From Ruminiclostridium papyrosolvens DSM 2782 (GTDB lineage: Bacteria > Bacillota > Clostridia > Acetivibrionales > DSM-1351), in assembly GCF_029318685.1 (NCBI RefSeq), contig NZ_CP119677.1, positions 1,590,001-1,654,000 on the forward strand: a DNA stretch of 64,000 bases, given 5' to 3'. The notes under the pieces are model-generated. The model saw nothing but the letters and a program-made list of their open reading frames with translations. It did no database searches and was not told where the DNA came from. Of this stretch, positions 46,282-55,607 are shown in pieces. The number at the start of each line of letters is the position of its first letter. Position 1 is the first letter of the stretch. The position numbers and the translations under genes are program-made.

Positions 46282-46531
46282 AAATGTAATATATATACAT
46301 ATAGTGTAAAAATTTGAAATATATACATATATTTATAAATATATTGTTTTTGTTTTATAGATTTTAATCTAAATTATTTGTGTTTTAATAAATTTAAGAA
46401 AAACTTATCTACGACGACTGTTTAGTTGTTGTATCGCTGCGCAAAATGGCACCGTATAAAGTAATTTTAGCTGTACTTGGGATTTCCAGTGGATATGGAT
46501 CAAGGGTTACAAGAGGAAAGGGTGAATTCAT

Positions 46532-47896
46532 TTGGCTAGAATATTAAGGCCTGACCATCGATTAACTCAAGAGGATAACGGGTGTTTAGTACTTAAAAAT
46601 GTCCATTATGAGAACGTAGTTTACCAGCTTCAACCGATTGTTGCCCTCATCTTTTCATTGTACGACGGATTAAGAAGCGATGAAGAGATTAAAGAAATAG
46701 CAAAATATTTGTTCGGTTCAAAAAAGGAAAGTGAATTCAATCGATTTATGGATAATTTCTTTCTTTCATATCAACGTTTTTTAATCCCTGTTGAAAAAGC
46801 GGAAAAATTTTTTCCCAAACCATGGCCAAGCTATGCTCCTGAGGATTATGCAATAAAGCAAAATTTAATGATAAAAGATTCAAGGCGGTTACCGGCTCCT
46901 CAATATTTAGTTTTATATCTGACAAACAATTGTATTCGAAAGTGCCCATATTGTTATGCCAAAGCAAAACAAAAAGAAACGGTTGAAGAAAATTCGATGG
47001 ATACAGAAATAGTCATGCGGATAATTCAGGAGGCTTTTATGCTTGGGATTGAAGGCATATTGCTGACAGGGGGAGAGCCTCTTCTTCGTCCGGATATATA
47101 CAAAATCATTGACTGTGCGGCTTCATATCATATATCTGTTGGGTTGAGTACAAAGGGTAAAATTAACACAGATATTTTGCAAACCATTGATTTCTCCTTG
47201 CTGAATTTATCTTTGAGCATAGACTCGCATATTCCGGATGTCGCTAACGCATTAGCTGGTTCTCCTACCTTTTACAGGGATATGCTGGATAATATCACAA
47301 ATCTGAAAAGGATAAATGTCCCCTACTCAGTGACAACTGTGATCACCAAGCTCAATCAAGGGCATATTCGGGACACGATACAATATTTTATAGATCAGGG
47401 TGCTCGTAATATTTTGTTAGAACATAATGTATGTTCCGATAAAGAAAACAAACTTTTTGTTTGCGAGGATGAAAAAGTTACGATTGACAATTATATAAAT
47501 GAACTTAAGAATATCCCTGAATTCAGAGGAAAATTGACGCATTCCGCATACGATAAGGGTGTTGTAAATGTGACTAAACTAAAATGCAGCACCGGCCGCT
47601 CAAGATTGAGTATCCGGTATGACGGCAAATATATTTTTTGTGAAAAGCTTGCAAATGCAGATGACATCGAGTTGGGAAATATTTTTGATAAATCTGTGTT
47701 GGATGTGTGGAATTCCGAGGAATTGCTGGCATATATAAACCCTGAGAGAGATTCATATAAGGAGACTGTATGTTTCGATTGTGTTGAATTTGATCACTGT
47801 ACGGGGAAAAATTCATGCATTTCTCAGTCTAAAAATCAGCATGGGACTTACTTTCGTCCTATAAAGGAGGCGGAATATGCTTGCACTCAAAGATGA
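46532..47896 (+). CDS. Radical SAM/SPASM enzyme 1 with PqqD-like N-terminus
   Basis: 454 residues from a TTG start after GAGGAAAGGGTG. Residues 1-85 look like a PqqD-type leader-recognition domain (RILRPDHRLTQEDNGCLVLK, LYDGLRSDEEI). The radical SAM triad Cys134, Cys138 and Cys141 in NNCIRKCPYCYAK is followed by LLTGGEPLLRPD. A SPASM region near 350-430 holds further Cys (KCSTGRSRLSIRYDGKYIFC and CFDCVEFDHC), likely binding auxiliary Fe-S clusters. Enzymes of this type install thioether or carbon-carbon links in ribosomal peptides. First gene of the cluster; its last 20 bases overlap the next. Confidence 0.92.
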   Translation: MARILRPDHRLTQEDNGCLVLKNVHYENVVYQLQPIVALIFSLYDGLRSDEEIKEIAKYLFGSKKESEFNRFMDNFFLSYQRFLIPVEKAEKFFPKPWPSYAPEDYAIKQNLMIKDSRRLPAPQYLVLYLTNNCIRKCPYCYAKAKQKETVEENSMDTEIVMRIIQEAFMLGIEGILLTGGEPLLRPDIYKIIDCAASYHISVGLSTKGKINTDILQTIDFSLLNLSLSIDSHIPDVANALAGSPTFYRDMLDNITNLKRINVPYSVTTVITKLNQGHIRDTIQYFIDQGARNILLEHNVCSDKENKLFVCEDEKVTIDNYINELKNIPEFRGKLTHSAYDKGVVNVTKLKCSTGRSRLSIRYDGKYIFCEKLANADDIELGNIFDKSVLDVWNSEELLAYINPERDSYKETVCFDCVEFDHCTGKNSCISQSKNQHGTYFRPIKEAEYACTQR

Positions 47897-49232
47897 CATT
47901 GCCGTCGGCTATAGCTCCCAAAGAGCTGTTCTGGTCGATATCTCAGATAGATTGCCGACCAAATATCTAAATACAAAATCTTCTCTTGTACTTTTTGCGG
48001 TTTTAAACTTTGATGATGATAAAGGAAGTATAGATTTTCTGCGGGAGTATGCCGTGTTCCCCGACAAAAAAGATATCCAAGATTCAATTGCAAAGCTTGT
48101 CGATGAATTGAAGGATTATTTAGTAAGGATTGATTATCAGGAGCCGCGCAGTAATATTAGTTTACAACGGTTAATCGGTGAGAAAACCAACCAGATTGCA
48201 AACAAATACAGACTGGACTATCCGGTGAAGCTTGTTTGGGTGCCTACATGGAAATGCAATAGAAACTGTCTGTATTGCGGGGTTGCAAAAGTCACCCCTT
48301 CGCAGGTTGAGGAGCAAATTCCGTTGCCTGTTATGCTTGAAAGATTTCAAGAGGCAGTTGACCGGGGTGTAAAACTGGTCAACATTCATGGGGGAGACCC
48401 TCTCTTCTGCTATAACGACGGAATTTATGAGATTATTCACCTTTTGACAGAGAATAACGTAAAAGTCAATCTGTCTACAAAGAATCGTATTTCGGAAGAA
48501 AAAGCTCTACACCTGAAAAATGCAGGGCTCAAAAGAATTCAATTAAGCATTGACACCACAAAAAGCGGTTTACTGGAAAAGTTATATGGCGAACCGAATT
48601 ATCTTGCCGGATTTGAAGAGTCCATAAGAAATTTAAAAAATACCGGGATTGGAATCACTGTCAATGTTGTGATCTCCAATCTCAATTATAAGGATGTCCC
48701 TGAATTGCTGACATATCTCAGTCAACTTGAAGTCGGACAGGTTTCCCTATCTAACTTCAGAAAGGGACAGATCAATTCTCAAGATTATAGTCTTGACAAC
48801 AAACAGCAAATGTGGCTGTTCAAGGAAATAAGAAAAATAAGAAAAAGCTTGAATTTTTTTGATTTTACATATACACCTTTCACCCCACCCGCCAAATCAG
48901 CTGCGAAAAAGCCGGTCTGTGACAGCGGGCGCATATCGTTGATGTTTCTGCCGGATGGAAGAGGGTGCTATTGTGACTTTTTAAGTGAAGATGAAAGATT
49001 CCTATTTGGGAATTTAAAAGAACAGACCATTGAAGAGGTTTGGAATTCGGATGCATTGAAAAGCCTGTTAAACCCTCCGCCAAAAGTGCTGGAGGAAAGC
49101 GGCTGCACTGGATGCGATGGTCTTGAATATTGTATTGAACGCGGGTTTTGTTTTCTGACTTCCGTCAGCAAAGAGATGTTCAGTCCGGATTTTAAAAGTA
49201 TGGAATGTTTTGCCAGAAAGGTAGATGCCTAA
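47877..49232 (+). CDS. Radical SAM/SPASM enzyme 2
   Basis: 451 residues with AAAGGAGG before the ATG, inside the end of the previous gene. The N-terminal 110 residues carry no clear leader-binding motif (YLNTKSSLVLFAVLNFDDDK). The triad Cys127, Cys131 and Cys134 is in WKCNRNCLYCGVAK. The next glycine-rich motif reads NIHGGDPLF rather than GGEP, a mild departure. The SPASM region has CDSGRISLMFLPDGRGCYCD and CTGCDGLEYCIERGFC. It probably modifies the same precursor as its neighbours. The next start codon overlaps its stop (TAATG). Confidence 0.9.
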   Translation: MLALKDDIAVGYSSQRAVLVDISDRLPTKYLNTKSSLVLFAVLNFDDDKGSIDFLREYAVFPDKKDIQDSIAKLVDELKDYLVRIDYQEPRSNISLQRLIGEKTNQIANKYRLDYPVKLVWVPTWKCNRNCLYCGVAKVTPSQVEEQIPLPVMLERFQEAVDRGVKLVNIHGGDPLFCYNDGIYEIIHLLTENNVKVNLSTKNRISEEKALHLKNAGLKRIQLSIDTTKSGLLEKLYGEPNYLAGFEESIRNLKNTGIGITVNVVISNLNYKDVPELLTYLSQLEVGQVSLSNFRKGQINSQDYSLDNKQQMWLFKEIRKIRKSLNFFDFTYTPFTPPAKSAAKKPVCDSGRISLMFLPDGRGCYCDFLSEDERFLFGNLKEQTIEEVWNSDALKSLLNPPPKVLEESGCTGCDGLEYCIERGFCFLTSVSKEMFSPDFKSMECFARKVDA

Positions 49233-50602
49233 TGCGACTAATTCTTAAGCCTGATTTGAGATTGGAAATCATAAACAAAAAACCATATATCGAATCGCAC
49301 GGTTATCATATTCCTGTCAGCAGGAGCGGAGCACTTTTTCTTTGCTTGCTGGACGGTGAACGTACAGCAAAGGAAGCGGTAGGGTTAATGGTCAGTATTG
49401 GTTTATGCAATCCTGAAAATGAAGAGCAAGTTACAAAAACTCTAACTTTGAAGTATGGGCCGTTTATCATGGAGTATGACGGCTTTGAAGATAATCCGAA
49501 CAAAAATTATGATCCGGCGATTTTTCTCCGGACGGAAGATCATGTGTTTGACCCATATAACTTGGAGATTCCAAAAACCATTTCATTTCATGTGACAAGT
49601 ACCTGTAACAAGGAATGTCGTTATTGTTACCTGGATGCTAAGAGAGAAAATCTTGAAAAGGATGCACTGACATTTGAAGAGGTTGTCAGAATGATAGACG
49701 AAGCTGCGGCTATTGGGGTGTACAAGATTTTATATACCGGTGGAGAGCCTTTTTTAAGAAAGGATCTATTGGATATTATTGAATATGCTTCTTCCAAAGG
49801 AATTTTTAACGATCTGATAAGCAAGTTTTATTTGAGCCAGCAGCAGATTGAAAGACTGAGCAGGATCAATAATTTGAGGTTATGTGTAAGTTATGACTGC
49901 CATTTGGAAGAAATTGCTTCGTACTTGACCGGAGAAAAAGATCATGTACAGAAAATGGATGACTTAATTCAAAGATTGGCAGCCGGTAACGTGGATTTTA
50001 CTGTTAATCCGGTGATTACCCAATTGACGGTACAGCATTTTGAAGATTTTCTGATACATCTCCACAATTTGAAGGTTAAAAAAGTTATTATCAACAAATA
50101 TTCAACATCATTGGGTAGAAACGATGATACCCTTTTAGTTTCCGATGAGCAATGGATACGTGTTGTTGACATAGCAAAAAATTGTTCATTTCTTGATGTG
50201 GAAATTCTGATTGGTGAGTCCAGTGAGGTGGTGCAGGAGAAAGCAAATCATCCTCATGACTATCGGATTATCTGCACGAATGGAAGGACCTGCCTTCTGG
50301 TACTGCCGAACGGAAAGACCGTTTTGTGCGATCAGATACCAAACCGGATGGATTTTTGTTTCGGGGATCTTAAAAAGAATTCGATTATGGAAATATGGTC
50401 GTCCCGCGAGCGACAAAATTTGCTGTTTCCTCCACGGGACCTGTATAAAAATACCTCATGTTACGGGTGTAGTGATTTTGACCAATGCCATAAGAAAGTG
50501 GCATGCACCAATACCTCACTGATTGAATTCGGCACTGCATATATCCCAATCCAGGCTGTAAGAAACAGCTGTGTGAAATATGGAAAGGAGATGGTTTTAT
50601 GA
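49232..50602 (+). CDS. Radical SAM/SPASM enzyme 3 with PqqD-like N-terminus
   Basis: 456 residues; the start is set by the TAATG overlap. Residues 1-90 resemble a PqqD-type domain (RLILKPDLRLEIINKKPYIE, GALFLCLLDGERTAKEAVGL). The triad is Cys125, Cys129 and Cys132 in TCNKECRYCYLDAK, with YTGGEPFLRKD following. The SPASM region has CTNGRTCLLVLPNGKTVLCD and CYGCSDFDQCHKKVAC. Similar in order to enzyme 1, so the two may be duplicates that act on different core residues. An ATGA overlap couples it to the carrier protein gene. Confidence 0.9.
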   Translation: MRLILKPDLRLEIINKKPYIESHGYHIPVSRSGALFLCLLDGERTAKEAVGLMVSIGLCNPENEEQVTKTLTLKYGPFIMEYDGFEDNPNKNYDPAIFLRTEDHVFDPYNLEIPKTISFHVTSTCNKECRYCYLDAKRENLEKDALTFEEVVRMIDEAAAIGVYKILYTGGEPFLRKDLLDIIEYASSKGIFNDLISKFYLSQQQIERLSRINNLRLCVSYDCHLEEIASYLTGEKDHVQKMDDLIQRLAAGNVDFTVNPVITQLTVQHFEDFLIHLHNLKVKKVIINKYSTSLGRNDDTLLVSDEQWIRVVDIAKNCSFLDVEILIGESSEVVQEKANHPHDYRIICTNGRTCLLVLPNGKTVLCDQIPNRMDFCFGDLKKNSIMEIWSSRERQNLLFPPRDLYKNTSCYGCSDFDQCHKKVACTNTSLIEFGTAYIPIQAVRNSCVKYGKEMVL

Positions 50603-50859
50603 GTAGGAATGAAATCAATCAGGCATTGCAATCCATATTCAATGAAAGGCCGGAGCTGGCTCAGAAAATATTCGGCAGCGACAAGCTCCCTGAGAATATG
50701 GAAGAGGCGGTCATTCATCTGTCTTCCTTGGATTACGTGGAATTAATCATTGAACTTGAAGAGCGGCTGAATATCGAAAGCATACCGGAAACGGTTATGG
50801 AACAGGGAATACCCATAAAAATTTTGGCAGACAGGATCTATGAACATGTACAACAATAA
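50599..50859 (+). CDS. Stand-alone acyl/peptidyl carrier protein
   Basis: 86 residues, four helices, after AAGGAGATGG. The carrier motif reads HLSSLDYVELIIELEERLNI. The likely phosphopantetheine attachment site is Ser43, with Ser42 where Asp is usual in DSL. The overlap with radical SAM enzyme 3 (ATGA) and with enzyme 4 (20 bases) places it firmly in the operon. A carrier protein inside a radical SAM peptide cluster suggests an amino acid or acyl unit is held here for transfer to the peptide. The adenylation protein at 59561 and the BtrH-like proteins are the expected partners. Confidence 0.85.
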   Translation: MSRNEINQALQSIFNERPELAQKIFGSDKLPENMEEAVIHLSSLDYVELIIELEERLNIESIPETVMEQGIPIKILADRIYEHVQQ

Positions 50860-52261
50860 TTATGTATTCAATTTAGGACAGAGCAAATATGCTCTGGATA
50901 TAAATAATTTGATTTTTTGTGAGTTGGATGAGCAGACGGCGGAGGTTTTCGAGCTTATCTCCAAAACAGGTACGCTTCCCGAGATAAGCAGTGATTCCTC
51001 CGCGGCTGATTTAAAGTATTTTGTAAAGAGAGGCTACTTTTTTAATGAGAAGCCGGAGGAAATGCGGATATCCTACAGTTTTGATACTGCCAATGTATCT
51101 TTTCCCCCAGTTCATCGATGCAATCTCAACTGCCAGTATTGCTTTGCAGGCGGCGGAAACAACTATAGCGGTGACAGACCGGAATTTGACCGGGAGAGAA
51201 TAGACAGGCTCCTCCATTTCGTATATGAGGACTATTTTAAAGACTATAAAAAGTTCAGGTTTGATTTTGTAAGCGGTGGGGAGCCATTGCTGAATTTCGA
51301 GGCGATAAGATATCTTGTTGAACGGGTCAGAGAGATTGACGGCAGGAAGCAATCAAAGTCCTCCTTCTTTTTGGTTACTAACGGTACGCTGATCACGGAT
51401 GAGATTATCGATTACCTTGACCGTGAAAATATTGATTTAGGCGTGAGCATCGACGGAGACAGAGAATTACATAATATGCACCGCCCATATCGTGACGGTA
51501 CGGGTTCCTACGAGGATGTGACCGGAGCAATACGGTGCATACAAAATTCAGCATGCTCGGCCAGATTGAAGGATATATGGGCATTAAGCGTTATCACAAA
51601 AAATACAGAAAGCCTCTGTAAAGTTTTGGAGCATCACAGCTCGTTAAATATTCAAAGAGTCCAGATGAAAATACTCAGGGTGAATTCCGAGCATAAGTTA
51701 GGTTTCTCCCAGGCAGACACTGAAGTATTACAAAATAAATATCTGGAGCTGATAGAATATTTTAAATACCACATTGACAGGGCGGATTTAAGCAAATTAC
51801 TGATGATTCTCAATGACAATGACTCGTTTGGAAAGATGATCAGACGTTTATTACTTCGTGAAAAAGCTTTTTTCCGCTGTGGTGCCGGTAAAAACAAAAT
51901 CAGCTTTACGGCATCCGGAGAATTTTATCCCTGTGACAGCTTTTGCGGCATGCAGCCTTTTTTGCTGGGAAAGATAGGAGAAAGTACTGAGGGAAATGCT
52001 AAAGCTGCTTTTTATAAGGGGTCTGTATGTGAGAGGGATACATGCAGTAAATGCTGGGCTAAATTTATATGCGGCGGTGACTGTTATCATAATTCATATT
52101 TAAAAAACCGCGATATGATGATACCGGATTCTTTCATGTGCGAAATGAATAAATTTTTTATAAAACAGTCGGTGGATTTAATATGTTACCTATATAAAAC
52201 TAATCCAAGGCTTATAGCAAGATTACAAAAAAATTTATCGAAAAGAGAAAAAATATTATGA
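50840..52261 (+). CDS. Radical SAM/SPASM enzyme 4, six-Cys maturase type
   Basis: 473 residues. The N-terminal 85 residues may recognise the leader (FNLGQSKYALDINNLIFCEL). The triad is Cys94, Cys98 and Cys101 in HRCNLNCQYCFAGG, with FVSGGEPLLNFEA next. The C-terminal SPASM is of the twitch/six-Cys form: CGAGKNKISFTASGEFYPCD, then CERDTCSKCWAKFICGGDCYHNSY and a last Cys. This is the layout of SCIFF and sulfatase maturases, which form thioethers from Cys to residues downstream. The core peptide's four Cys make that reaction plausible. ATGA overlap with the next gene. Confidence 0.92.
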   Translation: MNMYNNNYVFNLGQSKYALDINNLIFCELDEQTAEVFELISKTGTLPEISSDSSAADLKYFVKRGYFFNEKPEEMRISYSFDTANVSFPPVHRCNLNCQYCFAGGGNNYSGDRPEFDRERIDRLLHFVYEDYFKDYKKFRFDFVSGGEPLLNFEAIRYLVERVREIDGRKQSKSSFFLVTNGTLITDEIIDYLDRENIDLGVSIDGDRELHNMHRPYRDGTGSYEDVTGAIRCIQNSACSARLKDIWALSVITKNTESLCKVLEHHSSLNIQRVQMKILRVNSEHKLGFSQADTEVLQNKYLELIEYFKYHIDRADLSKLLMILNDNDSFGKMIRRLLLREKAFFRCGAGKNKISFTASGEFYPCDSFCGMQPFLLGKIGESTEGNAKAAFYKGSVCERDTCSKCWAKFICGGDCYHNSYLKNRDMMIPDSFMCEMNKFFIKQSVDLICYLYKTNPRLIARLQKNLSKREKIL

Positions 52262-53385
52262 GTGGTAATCCGGGCGAAATACTAAAAAAACAATATGACA
52301 TTGATTCTATGGTGAGAATTGTAGATTTTAAAAATTTTAAAATCTATTTTCATCATAAGAATGGCAGATGGTATAAGCTGCCCAATATGGTTCACCAGTT
52401 TATTACAAATAAACTGCAGGTTGCGTCCTTTGAAAACGACAGAGAAATTGTGCATTATTTCAGCTTGATTATCCGAAAGTTGTTGGAACAAGATGTAATT
52501 ACGGAATCCATCCGGGATAAGAAGTTGGGTCGTTTGTTTTTCCTTACTAAGGACGAAGAAGATATTAAAGGACTGTATGAAAATATTATAATGAAACACA
52601 TTGTTTTTGATCCGGAATCGCTCCTTTTATACGATACAGCCAAGGAAAGAAAATATATCTCCAGCGATTCTAAAATATATGTTGTAGTCAAAGAAAACGA
52701 TATCCCTGCTCCATTAATACAACTGGCCCTAGAGAAGGCAGACAGAATATTCATACGATCGCTTGAAGTACTGAAAAAGTTTGCCGAACAAAAAACACAA
52801 ATAAGGAAGCCACTTATGCTGGAAATGTCTGATGGCATACATGATGCCTGCGAGGAATTAATCGACATCATAAATACTTTACACCCGGATATCCGGATTG
52901 CAATACCCTATTCCAGCCCTGAAATATGCTCCGATCTGCTGGATTATTTGCAGGCTAAAAAGCCGGAAATACCTTTTTATTACACCTTCTGCAATTTTAC
53001 CGGCTCCAAAAGCCAGTCAATGGAAAGTCTGGGTGGAATAGGTTTGAATTCTGGAATAGAGGACATTGTATTTCAAAATTCAAGGCTTTCCTGCGGAGGC
53101 GGAAAATATAAGTTTTATATTGATAAAAACGGAGATATATATCCCTGCATCAGGATACAGGACAAATCGAAAGTATTGGGGAATATCACCACAAACAGTA
53201 TTGAAGGGTTTATTCTCAACAGAAAACAGGAATTTGTCAAAAATGTTGAAACAATAGGAAAATGCGCTAGCTGCAATGTACGGTATTTCTGTGGGGGCGG
53301 ATGTATGGACGAGGTTCAGAATGATGAATTTATCTTTTGTGACTTAGTTCATAAAAGGCTCAACAGTATAATTAACGGGGGATAG
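52258..53385 (+). CDS. SPASM-domain protein without a radical SAM triad
   Basis: 375 residues. The C-terminal 110 residues are a clear SPASM domain (SCGGGKYKFYIDKNGDIYPC, then CASCNVRYFCGGGCMDE and a final Cys). The central part has the length of a radical SAM barrel but no CxxxCxxC: at the expected place it reads LGRLFFLTKDEEDIKGLYEN. It therefore cannot cleave SAM by the usual route. It may be a degenerate paralogue that binds auxiliary clusters, carries electrons or chaperones the peptide. Tightly coupled to enzyme 4 (ATGA) and six bases before the peptidase gene. Confidence 0.85.
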   Translation: MSGNPGEILKKQYDIDSMVRIVDFKNFKIYFHHKNGRWYKLPNMVHQFITNKLQVASFENDREIVHYFSLIIRKLLEQDVITESIRDKKLGRLFFLTKDEEDIKGLYENIIMKHIVFDPESLLLYDTAKERKYISSDSKIYVVVKENDIPAPLIQLALEKADRIFIRSLEVLKKFAEQKTQIRKPLMLEMSDGIHDACEELIDIINTLHPDIRIAIPYSSPEICSDLLDYLQAKKPEIPFYYTFCNFTGSKSQSMESLGGIGLNSGIEDIVFQNSRLSCGGGKYKFYIDKNGDIYPCIRIQDKSKVLGNITTNSIEGFILNRKQEFVKNVETIGKCASCNVRYFCGGGCMDEVQNDEFIFCDLVHKRLNSIINGG

Positions 53386-53391
53386 CGAGAT

Positions 53392-54531
53392 ATGAATAAA
53401 TATATACTCTGTGACAATGGAATAGAATTCATATTTGAAAGAGTAGAGGGAGCGGAATTTAACTCCATTGAGGTATGGTTGAAATTCGGTTCCGCAAGTG
53501 ATCCGGAAGAAAACAGCGGATTGGCTCATTTGATAGAGCACTTGCTTATTACGGAGGATATGAAAGATGTAGACTTATATGCATATTACAATATACACGG
53601 AATGACTTCGAAAGAACGGATACGGCTAAATACTTCCTGTAAGAAAGAAAAGACGGATGTGGTTCTGGAAAAGATTTTAAAAAATATCATGAACTTCAGC
53701 CCGTCAGAATACTATTTCGAATACCAACGACAGAAGGTTCTCTATGAAATACTTCATTTACGGAAATCGCCTATATTACTATACCTGGAAGAAGCCGAAA
53801 AACACCTGTTTGCGGGTACTGGGTATGACCGGACGGTGACCGGACTTGAAAACGGAATCAAAGATGTTTCTGTAGCTTTTGTGAGAGATTTTCTAAACCG
53901 AATGCTCCAATCTAATGGGATGATTATTTCTATTGCAGGTGAAGGGGATTTTAACACGATAAAGTCTTTAATTGAGAGCCATTGTTCAACCGTTATGGGG
54001 AATCATAATATGCTCGACAGAATAAACTTTAAATCCGGCACGGTTTTATCCGGTTTACCCCATCAAGGCGTATTGCATATGTATGATACCTATAACACAA
54101 ATTTTGAACCGCTGGTTAATTTCGCGATGAATAATATACTGGAGGAATTTGTGAAGTATGGTTTATCGGAATATGTAACGTCTGTCAAGACGATTGATCA
54201 TAACTTTTATAATTTGTTTTCAGTGCTGATACCGAAAATGAATAACTATAATGACGCTACGTACGAACTGGAAAAGATAATTTCGGGCGATATTGATGAA
54301 GCTTTGTTTCAACGGGTCAAGGCATATGTCATTGAGCAGTTTCTAAATAGGCTAAAGGATCCGCCGGAGGTTTCTCATTATAATATCAGGCAGCATTTTT
54401 GCAATAGAAGGATGGGGGTCGAGGATTTGCTGCAGGTACTAATAGACATTGATGTCAGTGACTTCAGAAAACATCTGGAACATGCTGCAGATAAACTTAA
54501 CCAATATAAGGTCATATCCGTAGCCATTTGA
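53392..54531 (+). CDS. M16-family zinc peptidase, likely leader peptidase
   Basis: 379 residues, a single M16 unit. The inverted zinc motif HLIEH is at 46-50, with Glu49 as catalytic base. The third zinc ligand is probably Glu119 in RQKVLYEILH. The N-terminus (VEVWLKFGSASDPEENSGLA-like segment) follows the family start. M16 peptidases cut leaders in several RiPP systems (AlbE/AlbF in subtilosin, PqqF in PQQ). Usually two units form the active clamp. Only one is seen here, so it may be a homodimer or use a genomic partner. Start after GGGGGATAGCGAG. Confidence 0.87.
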   Translation: MNKYILCDNGIEFIFERVEGAEFNSIEVWLKFGSASDPEENSGLAHLIEHLLITEDMKDVDLYAYYNIHGMTSKERIRLNTSCKKEKTDVVLEKILKNIMNFSPSEYYFEYQRQKVLYEILHLRKSPILLYLEEAEKHLFAGTGYDRTVTGLENGIKDVSVAFVRDFLNRMLQSNGMIISIAGEGDFNTIKSLIESHCSTVMGNHNMLDRINFKSGTVLSGLPHQGVLHMYDTYNTNFEPLVNFAMNNILEEFVKYGLSEYVTSVKTIDHNFYNLFSVLIPKMNNYNDATYELEKIISGDIDEALFQRVKAYVIEQFLNRLKDPPEVSHYNIRQHFCNRRMGVEDLLQVLIDIDVSDFRKHLEHAADKLNQYKVISVAI

Positions 54532-54557
54532 TTTTTGTCCAATAATACGTAAACGAG

Positions 54558-55607
54558 GTGTTTGATATTAAAACCGGTAAAGCTGTTCAATTCAATGTAA
54601 ATAATATCGCTAAGATACCTGAATTCATGTATTTATGCGAGCGCAACGCGATCAGGGTATTGCTTGAAGGCTCAGGTGTCGGGAATCCTCTGCTCCTCAT
54701 GCAAAATGGGGTATTTCTTAAAGATGTGGCGTTTTTGGAAAAGGGGATTTTTTCAACCGCTTTTCGGCGCAGCATACTGCCGGATTCTTTTTCGGATTTT
54801 ATCGCGAGTCCGGTGTACCGGCTGGATTGGGGTATCATTCAGGAACAGCTTGGCCACGGTTTACCGGTCATGATATACGTAGACGTGTATTATATGAAGT
54901 ACAAAACATTTTATCAAAAAAATCATGCCGGACATTACGTATTGATTATCGGTTGCTGTGAAAATAAATACCAAATCTTTGATTGGTATGAGCCTGATTA
55001 CTTTATGGGATATATTTCTGAACAGGAATTGGAGCTTGCCAGAATTTCTGAAAATCCTGTGGATGGCACGAGTGCTTTTAGTGGTGTTCCTATCCGAGCT
55101 GAATATAGACTGCTGAACTATGAAAGGTTGAAATACTGCGGGGAAATCAATCATAGGGATTTTATTATAAAGAATTTGTGCAAAATATTTTTTTCCTTTA
55201 TTGAAGAAAATGATCCAACCAGGGGGTTGAGCTTTATAAAGAAATTCGGAAATACCCCCCGCTTTGTTGAAAATTATGACAACAGCTCCTATGTGAATGC
55301 AATGCAATCCTTCTTTTTTCTGGAGCTTGAACTGAACATTTTTATTCGGTATATAGATGAGATTATTTCCAACGGCTTGTTCCGGGCAGATTTGTTTGAC
55401 CCGCTGAACGAACTTTCAATAAATTTAAGAAAGAATACTATTGCAATTAAAAATAAATGCCATATGAGTTACCGGAGATCTAAAGGTATGCCGGTTGAAG
55501 AATGGATGGAAATAAGTAAAAGTATTTCCGAGGATCTTCATATGTTTCCTCAAAAAATATATGATATTTTGACATTTATCAAATGTCAGAAGGTTGGAGA
55601 GGTATGA
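54558..55607 (+). CDS. BtrH-like (C39-fold) acyltransferase candidate
   Basis: 349 residues from a GTG; AACGAGG lies directly against it, so the true start may be a few codons on. The first 150 residues resemble the BtrH N-terminal, C39-peptidase-like fold: CERNAIRVLLEG with Cys27, GHGLPVMIYVDVYYM, then NHAGHYVLIIGC with His126 and IFDWYEPD with Asp142, a possible Cys-His-Asp triad. In butirosin synthesis BtrH moves an acyl group from a carrier protein to the acceptor. With two carrier domains in this cluster, an analogous transfer to the peptide is my inference. The C-terminal 190 residues are helical and unassigned. Confidence 0.75.
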   Translation: MFDIKTGKAVQFNVNNIAKIPEFMYLCERNAIRVLLEGSGVGNPLLLMQNGVFLKDVAFLEKGIFSTAFRRSILPDSFSDFIASPVYRLDWGIIQEQLGHGLPVMIYVDVYYMKYKTFYQKNHAGHYVLIIGCCENKYQIFDWYEPDYFMGYISEQELELARISENPVDGTSAFSGVPIRAEYRLLNYERLKYCGEINHRDFIIKNLCKIFFSFIEENDPTRGLSFIKKFGNTPRFVENYDNSSYVNAMQSFFFLELELNIFIRYIDEIISNGLFRADLFDPLNELSINLRKNTIAIKNKCHMSYRRSKGMPVEEWMEISKSISEDLHMFPQKIYDILTFIKCQKVGEV

